Shown in pieces: positions 35,570 through 44,258 of a stretch of DNA of 64,000 bases. The stretch covers positions 1 to 64,000 of the forward strand of contig JALCNR010000014.1 of the NCBI GenBank assembly GCA_022649165.1, read 5' to 3'. The DNA comes from Actinomyces sp. Lineage in GTDB: Bacteria > Actinomycetota > Actinomycetes > Actinomycetales > Actinomycetaceae. Under the pieces are notes generated by a model, which worked only from the letters and a program-made list of their open reading frames with translations, was not told the DNA's origin and made no database searches. Made by a program: the position numbers and the translations under genes. The stretch's first letter is position 1, and each line of letters starts with the position of its first letter.

Positions 35570-36313
35570 ATGGACGTCGCCATCGTGTTCAAGTGGTCGC
35601 GCGACCCGCAGGACGCTGCGGTCCGGGCAGACGGCTCGGTCGACTGGAGGGGCGCGAAGAACACGCCCAGTGACGACGACGCGGCCGCGATCGCCGCGGC
35701 GACGGCTCTGGCCGCCGCCACCGGCGGTCAGGTCGTCGGCATCACCCTGGGGGACGGCGACCCGAGCTGGGCGCTCGCGCGCGGAGCGGCGCGGGTCGTG
35801 TCCGTGGCGGACGCGCCCGCCCTGCTCGACGACGCGTCGACCGCCGCCGCTCTGGCCGCCGCCGTCCGGCGCGCCGCCCCCGTCGACGTCGTCGTGATGG
35901 GAGACATGGCGGAGAACCCGGGCGTCGCCGGCACCCTCGCAGCCTTGCTCGGCCTCCCCGCCCTGCTGCACGTCGACAGCGTCGGGATCGCCGGGGAAGG
36001 CGCGCGCCGTCTGGAAGCCCGGCGCACCAACGGCAGCCGCGTCGAGACGCTCGCGGTCGACGCGCCCGCCCTCGTCGCCGTGGCGGCGGCCTCCGCGGAG
36101 AAGAGGACCCCCGGCATGAAGGAACTGCTGGCCGCGCGCAAGCGCCCCGTCGAGAAGGTCCCCGCCGCTGACATCGCCGCTCCGGCCTCCGACCGGTTCG
36201 AGGAGGTGGCGTCGCGCCCGCCAGCCGGGCACACGGCCCGGATCTTCCAGGGGGATCCCGCCCAGGCCGCCACCGCCCTCGTCGCGGCTCTGCGCGCCGA
36301 CGGCGTCCTGTGA
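35570..36313 (+). CDS. fixA: electron transfer flavoprotein beta subunit, FixA-type
   Basis: This 247-residue ETF beta subunit binds AMP or a second FAD and pairs with the alpha subunit downstream. The N-terminus MDVAIVFKWSRDPQDA, the NTPSDDDAAAIAAATAL helix and GVAGTLAALLGLPALL are typical. GGAGGA precedes the ATG at 35570. The gene order fixA-fixB-flavoprotein-fixC-fixX is conserved apart from the inserted reductase. It lies downstream of the two-component genes and is probably controlled by them. Confidence 0.85.
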   Translation: MDVAIVFKWSRDPQDAAVRADGSVDWRGAKNTPSDDDAAAIAAATALAAATGGQVVGITLGDGDPSWALARGAARVVSVADAPALLDDASTAAALAAAVRRAAPVDVVVMGDMAENPGVAGTLAALLGLPALLHVDSVGIAGEGARRLEARRTNGSRVETLAVDAPALVAVAAASAEKRTPGMKELLAARKRPVEKVPAADIAAPASDRFEEVASRPPAGHTARIFQGDPAQAATALVAALRADGVL

Positions 36314-36347
36314 GCGAACCCGACCACGACCTGGAGGAACGCAGACA

Positions 36348-37262
36348 ATGAACACGATATGGATCCTCGTCGACGGGGACCGGCAGATCGGGGCCGCGCG
36401 GAAGGCGCTGGGCGACCTGGCGGACTCGGCGGCCGTGCTCGCCGTCGGCCCGCGCGATCTCGCGGAGACCGCCGCCCGGACGGGCGCGGAGACCCGGTGG
36501 GCCGATCCGGGCGACCTGCCCGTGGAGGCCCTGGCCTCCTCCGCCGCGGAGCTCGTGGCGCAGGAGGGGCCTCGGATCGTGGTCGCGGCGCCGACCAGCG
36601 GGGGGCGCGCCCTGCTCGGCGCGATCGCCGCGCGGCTGGGGGCCGGGACCGTCGACGGGGTCCTCGCCGTGAGGTCCCTCTCCGACGGGGGCACCGAGAT
36701 CGAACGATCCGGCCTGTCGGGACGTGTCGTCGCCACCCTCCATTCCTCGGCGCCGCTGTGCCTGTTCGTCGACCCCTCGGACGCGCCTGCCCCGGCCGCC
36801 GGACGCTCCGGCTCCCTGGACACCGCGGATCTCGCCGGCAACGGGATCGTCCGCGTGTCCGCTCTGGACGCGGCCGGAGCCGGGACCGGCGTCGCCGACG
36901 CCTCCCGGATCGTCTCGGTGGGGCGCGGGCTCAGGCAGCGCGACGACCTCGCCTTGGTCCGCGACCTCGCCTCCGCCCTGGACGCGGAGGTGGGATGCTC
37001 CATGCCCGTTGCCGACGACCTGGGGTGGCTGCCGAAGGAGGACTACATCGGGAGGTCGGGCCAGCACGTCTCCCCGCGCCTGTATATGGCGGTCGGGATC
37101 TCCGGGGCTCCTCAGCATCTGGAGGGCATCCGGGATGCCAGGACCGTCGTCGCCGTCAACTCCGATCCCGATGCGCCCATCTTCTCGCGCGCCGACTACG
37201 GGATCGTCGGAGACCTCTACGAGATCCTGCCCCGCCTGGGGGAACAGCTCGCGACCCGCTGA
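36348..37262 (+). CDS. fixB: electron transfer flavoprotein alpha subunit, FixB-type
   Basis: This 304-residue subunit has an N-terminal nucleotide-fold half and the C-terminal FAD-binding half: GRSGQHVSPRLYMAVGISGA (about 229-248), VAVNSDPDAPIF and GIVGDLYEILPRL. These are the canonical FAD contacts of ETF alpha. GAGGAACGCAG precedes the ATG. Together with FixA it shuttles electrons between the flavoprotein reductase and FixCX. Confidence 0.9.
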   Translation: MNTIWILVDGDRQIGAARKALGDLADSAAVLAVGPRDLAETAARTGAETRWADPGDLPVEALASSAAELVAQEGPRIVVAAPTSGGRALLGAIAARLGAGTVDGVLAVRSLSDGGTEIERSGLSGRVVATLHSSAPLCLFVDPSDAPAPAAGRSGSLDTADLAGNGIVRVSALDAAGAGTGVADASRIVSVGRGLRQRDDLALVRDLASALDAEVGCSMPVADDLGWLPKEDYIGRSGQHVSPRLYMAVGISGAPQHLEGIRDARTVVAVNSDPDAPIFSRADYGIVGDLYEILPRLGEQLATR

Positions 37263-37351
37263 CGCGCACCGATCCGGGCATCGGCACCCCGTTCGCCCCT
37301 CACCAGCCCGCGGCGACGCCGCCGCAGAGAACGATCAAGGAGAACACCATC

Positions 37352-38824
37352 ATGAGCGCAACAGACGCCACAGAACTCGACGCCGACTACGACGTCGTCG
37401 TCATCGGGTCGGGCGCATCGGGCCTGTCCGCGGCGGTCGAGGCCGCCGGAAAGGGGCTGCGGGTCGCGGTCCTGGAGAAGATGGAGCACATCGGAGGGTC
37501 CTCGGCCTTCGCCGAGGGACACGCGGCCTTCGAGTCGGAGGAGCAGATCAGCCGCGGGATCGAGGTGACGAAGGACCAGGGCTTCAACACGCTGATGGAC
37601 TACAGCCACTGGCGCGCCGACCCGTCCATCGTCTCGCGCTTCGTCGACAACGCGGCCACGACGATCAGGAAGCTCAAGGACCTGGGCATCATCTACCAGG
37701 AGGTCATCGTCACCGCTCCCGACCAGCCGGGCGAGCTCGTGACGTGGCACATCCCCGAGGGGGAGGTCGCCCACGTGCTCGACGTGCTGGAGGCGGAGGC
37801 CCGTCGGAGGGGGGTCGACGTCTTCCTGCAGACCCCGGCGAAACGCCTCCTCACCCGCGACGGACGGATCGCGGGAGTCGAGGCGCAGGACGCCGACGGC
37901 CAGTCCGTTCGCCTGGGGGCGCGGGCCGTCGTCGTGGGCACCGGCGGGTACGCCGCCAACCCGGAGATGTTCAACACCTACGCGCGCAACCCCGTGGGCG
38001 AGCACCTCATCAACATCGGCAATCCGGGTAACACGGGCGACGGGCTCGCCATGATGTTCGAGGCCGGCGCCGTCCCCTTCGAGTCGATCGGAACGGCTCT
38101 GCTCAACCCGTTCGTCCGCGGCAAGACGCCGATCTCGAACACGGCCGTCGCGGGTTTCCAGCCCTACCTGTGGGTGGACAGGGACGGCCGCCGTTTCGTC
38201 AACGAGATCTGCGGCCTGGACTTCGGCAACGCCGGAGACGTCGTGGCCGGGCTCCCGGGCGCCTACTACTGGTCGATCATCGACGCCTCGCAGATCGAGC
38301 ATCTGGTGGCCGACGGCAACGAGGTCGGCCTGGGGATCTACGTGCGCAACTACGAGAAGCTGACGAACCTGCCCACGGAGCTGGCCGCCGACGTCGACGG
38401 GGACTTCCCCGTCTTCCGAGCGGACACCATCGCGGAGCTGGCCTCCGCCATCGGCGTCGACGCGCAGATCCTCACCGCCGAGGTCGACGAATACAACAGG
38501 TACTGCCAGGACGGCAGGGACCCGCGCTTCCACAAGGATCCCGCCTATCTGCGCCCCCTCGTCCGCGCCCCCTACTACGCGATCAAGATGGAACCCGCCA
38601 TCATGATCACCATGGGCGGCATCAAGATCGATGACCGCATGCGCTGCGTGGACGCGGCGGGAGAGGCGATCCCCGGTCTGTACTCGGTGGGCTGCGACGC
38701 GGGCGGCCTGTTCGGGGAGTCCTACTCCCTGCCCGTGCCTGGCACCGCCAACGGCTTCGCCCTCACCTCGGGCTGGCTGGCGGCCGACGACATCGCCGAG
38801 AGGATCGCCCGATCCGCCCTCTGA
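37352..38824 (+). CDS. FAD-dependent oxidoreductase, fumarate-reductase/urocanate-reductase fold
   Basis: This 490-residue soluble flavoprotein of the FAD-binding-2 family has the dinucleotide motif VVIGSGASGLSAAVEAA (about 15-31), EKMEHIGGSSAFAEG, the C-terminal IKIDDRMRCVD...IPGLYSVG block and ANGFALTSG. The usual fumarate-reductase end (R-x-GGNSL-type) is replaced by GESYSLPVPGTANGF, so the substrate is probably not fumarate. There is no signal peptide, FMN-binding domain or heme domain. AAGGAGAA precedes the ATG. Its place inside the fix operon makes it the likely partner that accepts or donates electrons through ETF. The substrate is unknown. Confidence 0.82.
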   Translation: MSATDATELDADYDVVVIGSGASGLSAAVEAAGKGLRVAVLEKMEHIGGSSAFAEGHAAFESEEQISRGIEVTKDQGFNTLMDYSHWRADPSIVSRFVDNAATTIRKLKDLGIIYQEVIVTAPDQPGELVTWHIPEGEVAHVLDVLEAEARRRGVDVFLQTPAKRLLTRDGRIAGVEAQDADGQSVRLGARAVVVGTGGYAANPEMFNTYARNPVGEHLINIGNPGNTGDGLAMMFEAGAVPFESIGTALLNPFVRGKTPISNTAVAGFQPYLWVDRDGRRFVNEICGLDFGNAGDVVAGLPGAYYWSIIDASQIEHLVADGNEVGLGIYVRNYEKLTNLPTELAADVDGDFPVFRADTIAELASAIGVDAQILTAEVDEYNRYCQDGRDPRFHKDPAYLRPLVRAPYYAIKMEPAIMITMGGIKIDDRMRCVDAAGEAIPGLYSVGCDAGGLFGESYSLPVPGTANGFALTSGWLAADDIAERIARSAL

Positions 38825-38863
38825 CGCACAGGTGCGGGCAGATACGGGGATGAAGGAGATTCC

Positions 38864-40168
38864 ATGAGTGAGGACGCGGACGTCGACTTCGACGTCATCG
38901 TCGTCGGGGCCGGCGTCGCCGGGACCGTGTGCGCGCACCGCCTCGCCCGGCAGGGCCACGAGGTGCTGCTGATCGACCGCGGTGCCGAACCGGGTTCGAA
39001 GAACCTGTCGGGCGGGGTCTTCTACTGCCGGGTGATGGAGCAGGAGTTCCCCGGATTCGCCGAGGCCGCTCCCATCGAACGGAGGGTGACGCGCAACTGC
39101 GTGAGCTTCCTCAACGAGTCGTCGTTCGTCAACGTCGACTACTGGGACGAGCGGCTCGCCCAGCCCGCGAACGCGGTGACAGTCCTGCGCGCCCGGCTGG
39201 ACGCATGGCTCGCCGAGCAGTGCGAGGCCGAGGGCGTCACCGTCATGCCCGGGTTCCGCGTCGACGGCCTCCTCACCGAGGACGGCGCCGTGGTCGGGAT
39301 CCGCGCCGGCGACGAGGAGCTGCGCTGCCGCGTCGTCATCGCTGCGGACGGCGTGAACTCGTTCCTCGCCCGCTCCCTCGGCATGCGGGCGCCCGAGCCG
39401 CACGCGAACCTGGCCGTCGGCGTGAAGTCCGTGGTCTCCCTGCCCGCGTCCGTCATCGAGGAGCGGTTCCACCTGCGCGAGGGCGAGGGAGCGGCCTACG
39501 CGATCGTCGGCGACTGCACGCAAGGGGTGGCCGGGGGCGGGTTCCTCTACACGAACGAGGCGTCGCTCTCCCTGGGGGTGGTCCTGCGCCTCGATGACCT
39601 CATCGCCTCCGGGCTGTCCTCCTCCGACATCCACGACCGCTTCCTCGCGCACCCGGCCGTCGAGCCCCTCGTCCGCGGCGGGGAGCTGCTCGAGTACGGC
39701 TGCCACCTCACGATCGAGAACGGGCCGTCCATGGCCCGCGGGGAGCTGTCGCGCCCCGGCCTGCTCCTGATCGGAGACGCCGCCGGGCTCACCCTGAACA
39801 CCGGGCTGACGATCCGGGGCATGGATCTGGCGGCGGGCTCGGCTCTGGCCGCCGCCACGGTCGTGGACAAGGCGTTGGGCGAGGACGATGTCTCGGCCGC
39901 GTCGATGGCCCGCTACCGCGACGAACTCGGGGCCGGATTCGTCGGGGAGGACCTGAGGACCTACGGGCGGGCGCCGGCGTTCATGGAGAACCCGCGGATG
40001 TACCGCTCCTACGGGCCGCTGCTCGCCGACGTGCTCCACGGGATGTTCGACCTGGACCTCACACCCCGCCGGCACATCCTGTCCGTGGCCCGCGGAGCGC
40101 TCGCGGGATCCCCCGTCCGGTTGCGCGACCTCGTCCGCGACGGCGTGTCGGCCCTGCGGGCCCTGTGA
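38864..40168 (+). CDS. fixC: FixC-type ETF:quinone oxidoreductase flavoprotein
   Basis: This 434-residue flavoprotein is equivalent to the FAD part of ETF:quinone oxidoreductase. It has VIVVGAGVAGTVCAHRLA at residues 10-27, EPGSKNLSGGVFYCR, the middle IAADGVNSFLARSLG and the late LLIGDAAGLTLN motif, followed by GMDLAAGSALAAA. Its length is normal for FixC. AAGGAGAT precedes the ATG. It would transfer electrons between the FixAB flavoprotein and membrane quinone with FixX. Confidence 0.9.
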   Translation: MSEDADVDFDVIVVGAGVAGTVCAHRLARQGHEVLLIDRGAEPGSKNLSGGVFYCRVMEQEFPGFAEAAPIERRVTRNCVSFLNESSFVNVDYWDERLAQPANAVTVLRARLDAWLAEQCEAEGVTVMPGFRVDGLLTEDGAVVGIRAGDEELRCRVVIAADGVNSFLARSLGMRAPEPHANLAVGVKSVVSLPASVIEERFHLREGEGAAYAIVGDCTQGVAGGGFLYTNEASLSLGVVLRLDDLIASGLSSSDIHDRFLAHPAVEPLVRGGELLEYGCHLTIENGPSMARGELSRPGLLLIGDAAGLTLNTGLTIRGMDLAAGSALAAATVVDKALGEDDVSAASMARYRDELGAGFVGEDLRTYGRAPAFMENPRMYRSYGPLLADVLHGMFDLDLTPRRHILSVARGALAGSPVRLRDLVRDGVSALRAL

Positions 40169-40183
40169 GAGGAGATCAGACAC

Positions 40184-40471
40184 GTGAACATCCCCAGCGT
40201 CCCCGCCCGGCTGGCGGGCAACACCTACGACCTGGACGAGGACGAGTCGCACATCGGCATCGACCAGGAGGCGGCGCGCGCCAGCGGATGCGGCCCGCTC
40301 CTGGTCAGGATCTGCCCGGCCCATGTCTACTCGATGAACGACGACGGCTCGATCGGCATCGAGTACGCGGCGTGCCTCGAGTGCGGGACCTGTCTGGCTG
40401 TCGCTCCCGCCGGGGTCCTCACCTGGCACTACCCGCGGGGAGGCTTCGGCGTGTCCTTCCGGGAGGGGTGA
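40184..40471 (+). CDS. fixX: FixX-type ferredoxin-like protein
   Basis: This 95-residue iron-sulfur protein of the Fix system has Cys in ICPAHVYSM and the CLECGTC cluster motif, giving four ligands as in E. coli FixX, plus an additional Cys in SGCGP. The ending YPRGGFGVSFREG is diagnostic of FixX. AGAGGAGATC precedes the GTG. It is the last gene of the operon and abuts the convergent hypothetical gene. Confidence 0.92.
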   Translation: MNIPSVPARLAGNTYDLDEDESHIGIDQEAARASGCGPLLVRICPAHVYSMNDDGSIGIEYAACLECGTCLAVAPAGVLTWHYPRGGFGVSFREG

Positions 40472-40490
40472 CCGTCAGTCCGCCCGGCTC

Positions 40491-41213
40491 TCAGCGCAGG
40501 GTCAGCAGCAGCGCGTCGAGGACGCTGGGGTGCGCTGCCAGGACGGTGACCGGCGTCCCGAACCGGCCGGCGCGCGGCCCGGAGAGCGTGATCGCGGAGA
40601 GCTCCTCACCGGCGTCCATCAGCGGGGCGAGCACAGCGGCGTGCTCGCGGTCGACGGAGCCGAGCAGAGCCTCGCCCGGTTCCGCGGAGCACACGTCGAT
40701 GGCGTCGGGGAAATCGGGATCGGCGGGCTCGCGGCGGAGGACGACGGGAGCCGGTGGATGGAGCGCGGCCGCCTCGATGGCGGGCTCGTGCAGGCTCAGG
40801 CCGCGCGGCCGGAACACGTAGAGGCCCAGGCCCTGCAGTGCCGCCGACTCCGGGTCGATGAGCGCGCGACCTGCGGCGCCGCCCTCGTCGAGGAGGGCCA
40901 GGACGAGCTGCCCCCGCTCGCGGCGCAGCCCGACGTTGGGCATCCCGTCGACGACGCGCAGGCGCCGGGCCTCCGCGGCGGGGGAGAGGTACTCGGACCG
41001 GGGGATCGACGCGTAGTCGGGATCGGGGGAGAAGGGGACGGATCCCCGTGCGCTCCCCGCGGGGGACGAGGGCGGCGCCGCCGCACGGGACCGACGTCCG
41101 AACACGCCGCGCAGGTCCGTGTCGTCGCGCCAGGGCTCCTCGACGACATCGCGGCGCCGCGAGAGCACGACGACCATGATGACGACGGCCACGGCCACGG
41201 CGAGCCAACCCAT
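40491..41213 (-). CDS. membrane-anchored hypothetical protein with HIRAN-like C-terminus
   Basis: This 240-residue protein has a single N-terminal helix (MGWLAVAVAVVIMVVVL) and a disordered Arg/Pro/Ser segment to about residue 75. The rest is cytosolic or extracellular; its part near residues 160-215 (VVLRREPADPDFPDAIDV, then GSVDREHAAVLAPLMDAG) has the look of a HIRAN domain, a fold often tied to DNA transactions. I consider this resemblance tentative. The ATG at 41213 is chosen because a TACCAT box lies 6 bases before it. Confidence 0.65.
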   Translation of the reverse strand: MGWLAVAVAVVIMVVVLSRRRDVVEEPWRDDTDLRGVFGRRSRAAAPPSSPAGSARGSVPFSPDPDYASIPRSEYLSPAAEARRLRVVDGMPNVGLRRERGQLVLALLDEGGAAGRALIDPESAALQGLGLYVFRPRGLSLHEPAIEAAALHPPAPVVLRREPADPDFPDAIDVCSAEPGEALLGSVDREHAAVLAPLMDAGEELSAITLSGPRAGRFGTPVTVLAAHPSVLDALLLTLR

Positions 41214-41219
41214 GGGCCG

Positions 41220-41225
41220 ATGGTA
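41220..41225 (-). promoter_or_regulatory. -10 box of the HIRAN-like gene
   Basis: TACCAT on the minus strand, six bases (CGGCCC), then ATG; leaderless layout identical to that of the LacI gene. Confidence 0.5.
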
Positions 41226-41281
41226 CGTGATGGGGGCGGGCGGGGCGTCCGCGGCGTCTCGGACCGCCCCGCCCGCCGTCC

Positions 41282-43174
41282 TCACCCGAGGTCCGGGTAC
41301 AGGGCCGGAGTCGTTCGCGCGTCGATCGACTGCTCGAGCGAGTAGGCGAGCCCGAGGAGCGTCGGCTCGTCGAAGGCCCGGCCGAGGAACTCCAGGTTGA
41401 CGCCCGCGCCGGGGATCGTGCCGTCGGACTCGACGGCCTGCCCCATCGGGACGGTGACGGCCGGCATCCCGGTGTTCGGACTCAGCCGGAGGTTGGTGCC
41501 CTGGGTCGAGTACGGGTTGCCGCTCGGGTAGACGAGGGCGTCCAGATCCGCGTCGTCCAGCATCTGCGTGACGAGCAGCCGGCCCTGGGCGAGTGCCTGC
41601 GTGTGCGTCCCATCAGGCCCGGCCCAGGCCTGGTACTGGTCCTCCGTGACGGCGGCGCGCTGGGCGTAGACCGATTCCCGGGAGGTGACGAACCGGCCGG
41701 ACGCGAGGATCTGGTCGATGGTGCGGGCCTGGACCTGGTCGGAGAGGTGTGTCGCCGCATAGCCGGCCAGATCGTGGCGGAACTCGGCGGTCGACCCGGA
41801 CGGCTCCGCCAGGACGCTCTGGAATCCCTGGGGCAGGGCGCCGTCGGCCCAGGTGGTCGGCGGGGCGACCTCGACGACGGTCGCGCCCGCGGCCTCCAGA
41901 GCGGACCGTGTCTGCTCCCACAGGCGCACGGTGGTCGGATTCGAGCCGATCATCGAGGCCACGTATCCGATGCGGGCGCCTTTGAGGGCGTCCGCGTCCA
42001 GCGACGCCGTGTACGACTCGGGGACCCGTCCCTCCTGCGCCGCGGTGGCGGGATCGGCCTCGTCGATCCCCACGACGGCGTCCAGGGCCAGGGCGGCGTC
42101 GGTCACGGAGCGGGCGATCGGTCCGCCGGTGTCCTGGGACAGGGCCAGGGGCACGATCCCGTCGCGGCTGGTCAGCCCCACGGTGGGGCGGATCCCGACG
42201 AGCTGGTTGTACGACGACGGGACGCGGATCGACCCGCCCGTGTCCGTGCCGAAGCCGACGCCCGCGAGGTTGGCCGCGACGGCCGCCCCGGTGCCCCCGC
42301 TCGACCCGCCGGCGGACTGCGAGGTCACATACGGGCTCGCGACCAACAGGGTCGACCCGGCCTCCTGGAAGGCGGAGAATTCGGAGACGAACCCGTAGGC
42401 GAACTCGTCGAGGCTGGCCTTGGCGAGGATGACGGCGCCCGCCTCGCGCAGGCCGGACACCATGGCCGCGTCCGTCTCCGTCTGGTTCTGGTCCCAGCAG
42501 CCGCATCCTGCGGTGGTGGGCATGTCGGCGGTGTCGTAGTTGTCCTTGAGGATCGTGGGCACGCCGAGCAGCATCGAGGTCATCCCGTGCTCGGCGCGCG
42601 TGCGGTCCGCGTCCGCGGCCGCGTCGAGGGCGGCGGCGCTGGTGGAGATCACGGCGTTGAGCGGACGGCCATCCTCCGCGGGATCGACGTCCGTGCGGTC
42701 GTAGGCGGCGATGCGGTCCAGGTACTCCGTCGTCAGGTCCACGGAGGTGAGCACGCCCGCGTTCATGGCGGCCTGCATGTCGACGACCGAGGCCTCCACG
42801 ATGTCGAAGGGCCCGTCGTCGTAGATGATCCGCCGGGAGACTTCCGAGAGGTCGGCGAGGGTGATCGTCGCATCGCCGTCCGCGTCCGCCGCCGACACCT
42901 CGGTCCAGGCGGGGTCGGAGGAGGTGGCGCCCATGTGGTCGGACACGACCTGGAGGTCGTCGGCGGTGACCTGCCGGTCGCCGGTGACGTCGAGCTCGGT
43001 GTAATAGGGGGCGAGCATGGCGACGCCCCCGGAACCGGCGGAGGCGGCGGGGAGGGGGGAGGCCCCCGCCGCGGCCGCGGAGCAGACGGTCAGGGCCAGG
43101 GCGGCTGCGGTCGCGCACGCGACGCCGGCCGGCCCGGTGCGGAGGGCGCGCGCGGGGGCGGTCTTCGAGGACAT
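41282..43174 (-). CDS. secreted amidase with N-terminal dockerin domain
   Basis: This 630-residue exported enzyme starts with a signal peptide (about 1-40, Ala-rich). A dockerin domain with two F-hand calcium loops follows: D62-x-T-x-D-x3-T-x2-D73 and D97-x-D-x-D-x3-T-x2-D108, the standard duplicated 22-residue design. An amidase-signature domain follows (about 120-625), with Lys in TILKDNYDT and the Ser-rich AGGSSGGTGAAVAANL plus TGGSIRVPSS forming the Ser-cisSer-Lys triad. The ATG at 43174 has GGGAAGGAA upstream. The gene immediately before it encodes a wall-anchored cohesin, so the enzyme is likely held at the cell surface by a cohesin-dockerin bond. Its amide substrate is unknown. Confidence 0.88.
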   Translation of the reverse strand: MSSKTAPARALRTGPAGVACATAAALALTVCSAAAAGASPLPAASAGSGGVAMLAPYYTELDVTGDRQVTADDLQVVSDHMGATSSDPAWTEVSAADADGDATITLADLSEVSRRIIYDDGPFDIVEASVVDMQAAMNAGVLTSVDLTTEYLDRIAAYDRTDVDPAEDGRPLNAVISTSAAALDAAADADRTRAEHGMTSMLLGVPTILKDNYDTADMPTTAGCGCWDQNQTETDAAMVSGLREAGAVILAKASLDEFAYGFVSEFSAFQEAGSTLLVASPYVTSQSAGGSSGGTGAAVAANLAGVGFGTDTGGSIRVPSSYNQLVGIRPTVGLTSRDGIVPLALSQDTGGPIARSVTDAALALDAVVGIDEADPATAAQEGRVPESYTASLDADALKGARIGYVASMIGSNPTTVRLWEQTRSALEAAGATVVEVAPPTTWADGALPQGFQSVLAEPSGSTAEFRHDLAGYAATHLSDQVQARTIDQILASGRFVTSRESVYAQRAAVTEDQYQAWAGPDGTHTQALAQGRLLVTQMLDDADLDALVYPSGNPYSTQGTNLRLSPNTGMPAVTVPMGQAVESDGTIPGAGVNLEFLGRAFDEPTLLGLAYSLEQSIDARTTPALYPDLG

Positions 43175-43239
43175 GGTGGCGTTCCTTCCCGATGGGCGGG
43201 GGCGGCGCGTGCGGGCCGCGGCGGCGAGGTCGGGTGTTC

Positions 43240-44034
43240 TCATCGGAGCGGCCCCCTTCGGGACGAGGCGCGGGCCGCGACGGCGCCTGCGCCGAGGGCG
43301 GCCGTCGCCGCGGCCGTCAGGACGACCGAGGTCACCGGGGAGCCGGTGTCCGCCAACGGGCCGCTGTCCGCGCCGCCGGCGTCATCCGGGCGGTCCGGGG
43401 CGGGGGACGCATCCGAGGAGGAGTCCGGCGAGGGCGTCGGCGAGGGGGATCCGCCGCCTCCCTGTGCGGCGGCGATCGTGATCGCGGCGGCATCGAGGTC
43501 CCGCAGGTCGACCGCCTCCCCCTGGGAGTCGATGGCGGTCATCGAGACCAGGGCGAGGGAGGCGGCTCCGGCGGAGGAGGCGGTGAGGGACACCGTTGCC
43601 AGGTCCTGGTCGCCGGACAGCCCGGGGGAGGTCCCCAGTCGCGTTCCGCGGATCACCAGAGCCCCGTCGGCGGCCTCGGCCTCGGTGTCGGCGAAGCCGC
43701 CGGCCGGGGTGGATGTCGACGACTCGTCGACGCTGAGCAGGCCGGGATCGTAGGCGAGGGTGATCTCGTAGCTGTAGAGGTCCTCGAGCCCCTCCGCGGA
43801 GACGACGACGGAGAACTCCTCGCCGACCGTCGCCGTGTCCGGGGCGTCGACGGCGATGGAGCCGATGACGGGATCGGCCAGGGCCGGCGCGGCGGGGAGC
43901 AGCCAGACGGCGGCTGCGGCGGCAGCCGCCAGGAGGCGCGGGACGCCGCGGTGAGGGGTCGTGCTGGGGAGGGGGTGGGAGGAGGTCCCCGAGAGGCGGG
44001 GCGCGGGAGGTCGTGCGGGACGCGCGGTACGCAT
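43240..44034 (-). CDS. wall-anchored cohesin-domain protein
   Basis: This 264-residue surface protein has a long signal peptide (cleavage near residue 53, APALAD). One cohesin-like beta-sandwich domain follows (about 54-180): VGEEFSVVVSAEGLEDLYSY, then ITLAYDPGLLSVDE and LATVSLTASSAGAASL match the strand order of cohesins. Next come a Ser/Pro/Asp linker, the sorting signal LADTG (227-231), a hydrophobic helix and a basic tail. It lies 65 bases upstream of the dockerin-bearing amidase on the same strand. It would act as a single-site anchor (anchoring scaffoldin). The start at 44034 is the most likely; an in-frame ATG at 44076 is possible. Confidence 0.82.
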   Translation of the reverse strand: MRTARPARPPAPRLSGTSSHPLPSTTPHRGVPRLLAAAAAAAVWLLPAAPALADPVIGSIAVDAPDTATVGEEFSVVVSAEGLEDLYSYEITLAYDPGLLSVDESSTSTPAGGFADTEAEAADGALVIRGTRLGTSPGLSGDQDLATVSLTASSAGAASLALVSMTAIDSQGEAVDLRDLDAAAITIAAAQGGGGSPSPTPSPDSSSDASPAPDRPDDAGGADSGPLADTGSPVTSVVLTAAATAALGAGAVAARASSRRGPLR

Positions 44035-44258
44035 GCGGGAGGGCTTTCTGTGGAGAGGGGATCTTGGTGGCCACATGACTGGAGCGTTGCCGTCATGTGA
44101 CTTGAAGATCATCTAGAAATTGCCAAGACCTCGTCAAATCCGTCTCATGGATGATCGACGCGCCCGCCCCTTCCCTCTTCCGGCAACCATCCGCCACCGG
44201 CTACGCTGGGTGCGACTGGGCCGTGGACGCCGAGTCGTGCCCCAGCGAGAGGAACCCG

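Noticed and set aside
37217-40429. Minus-strand open frame of about 1070 codons opposite the Fix operon
   Set aside because: It is antisense to fixC, fixX and the flavoprotein gene, which have clear motifs and ribosome-binding sites. Long antisense frames are expected at this GC content.
40184-40471. FixX missing an iron-sulfur ligand
   Set aside because: The Cys-Pro plus CLECGTC set gives four cysteines, the same as E. coli FixX as I recall it, so the protein looks normal.
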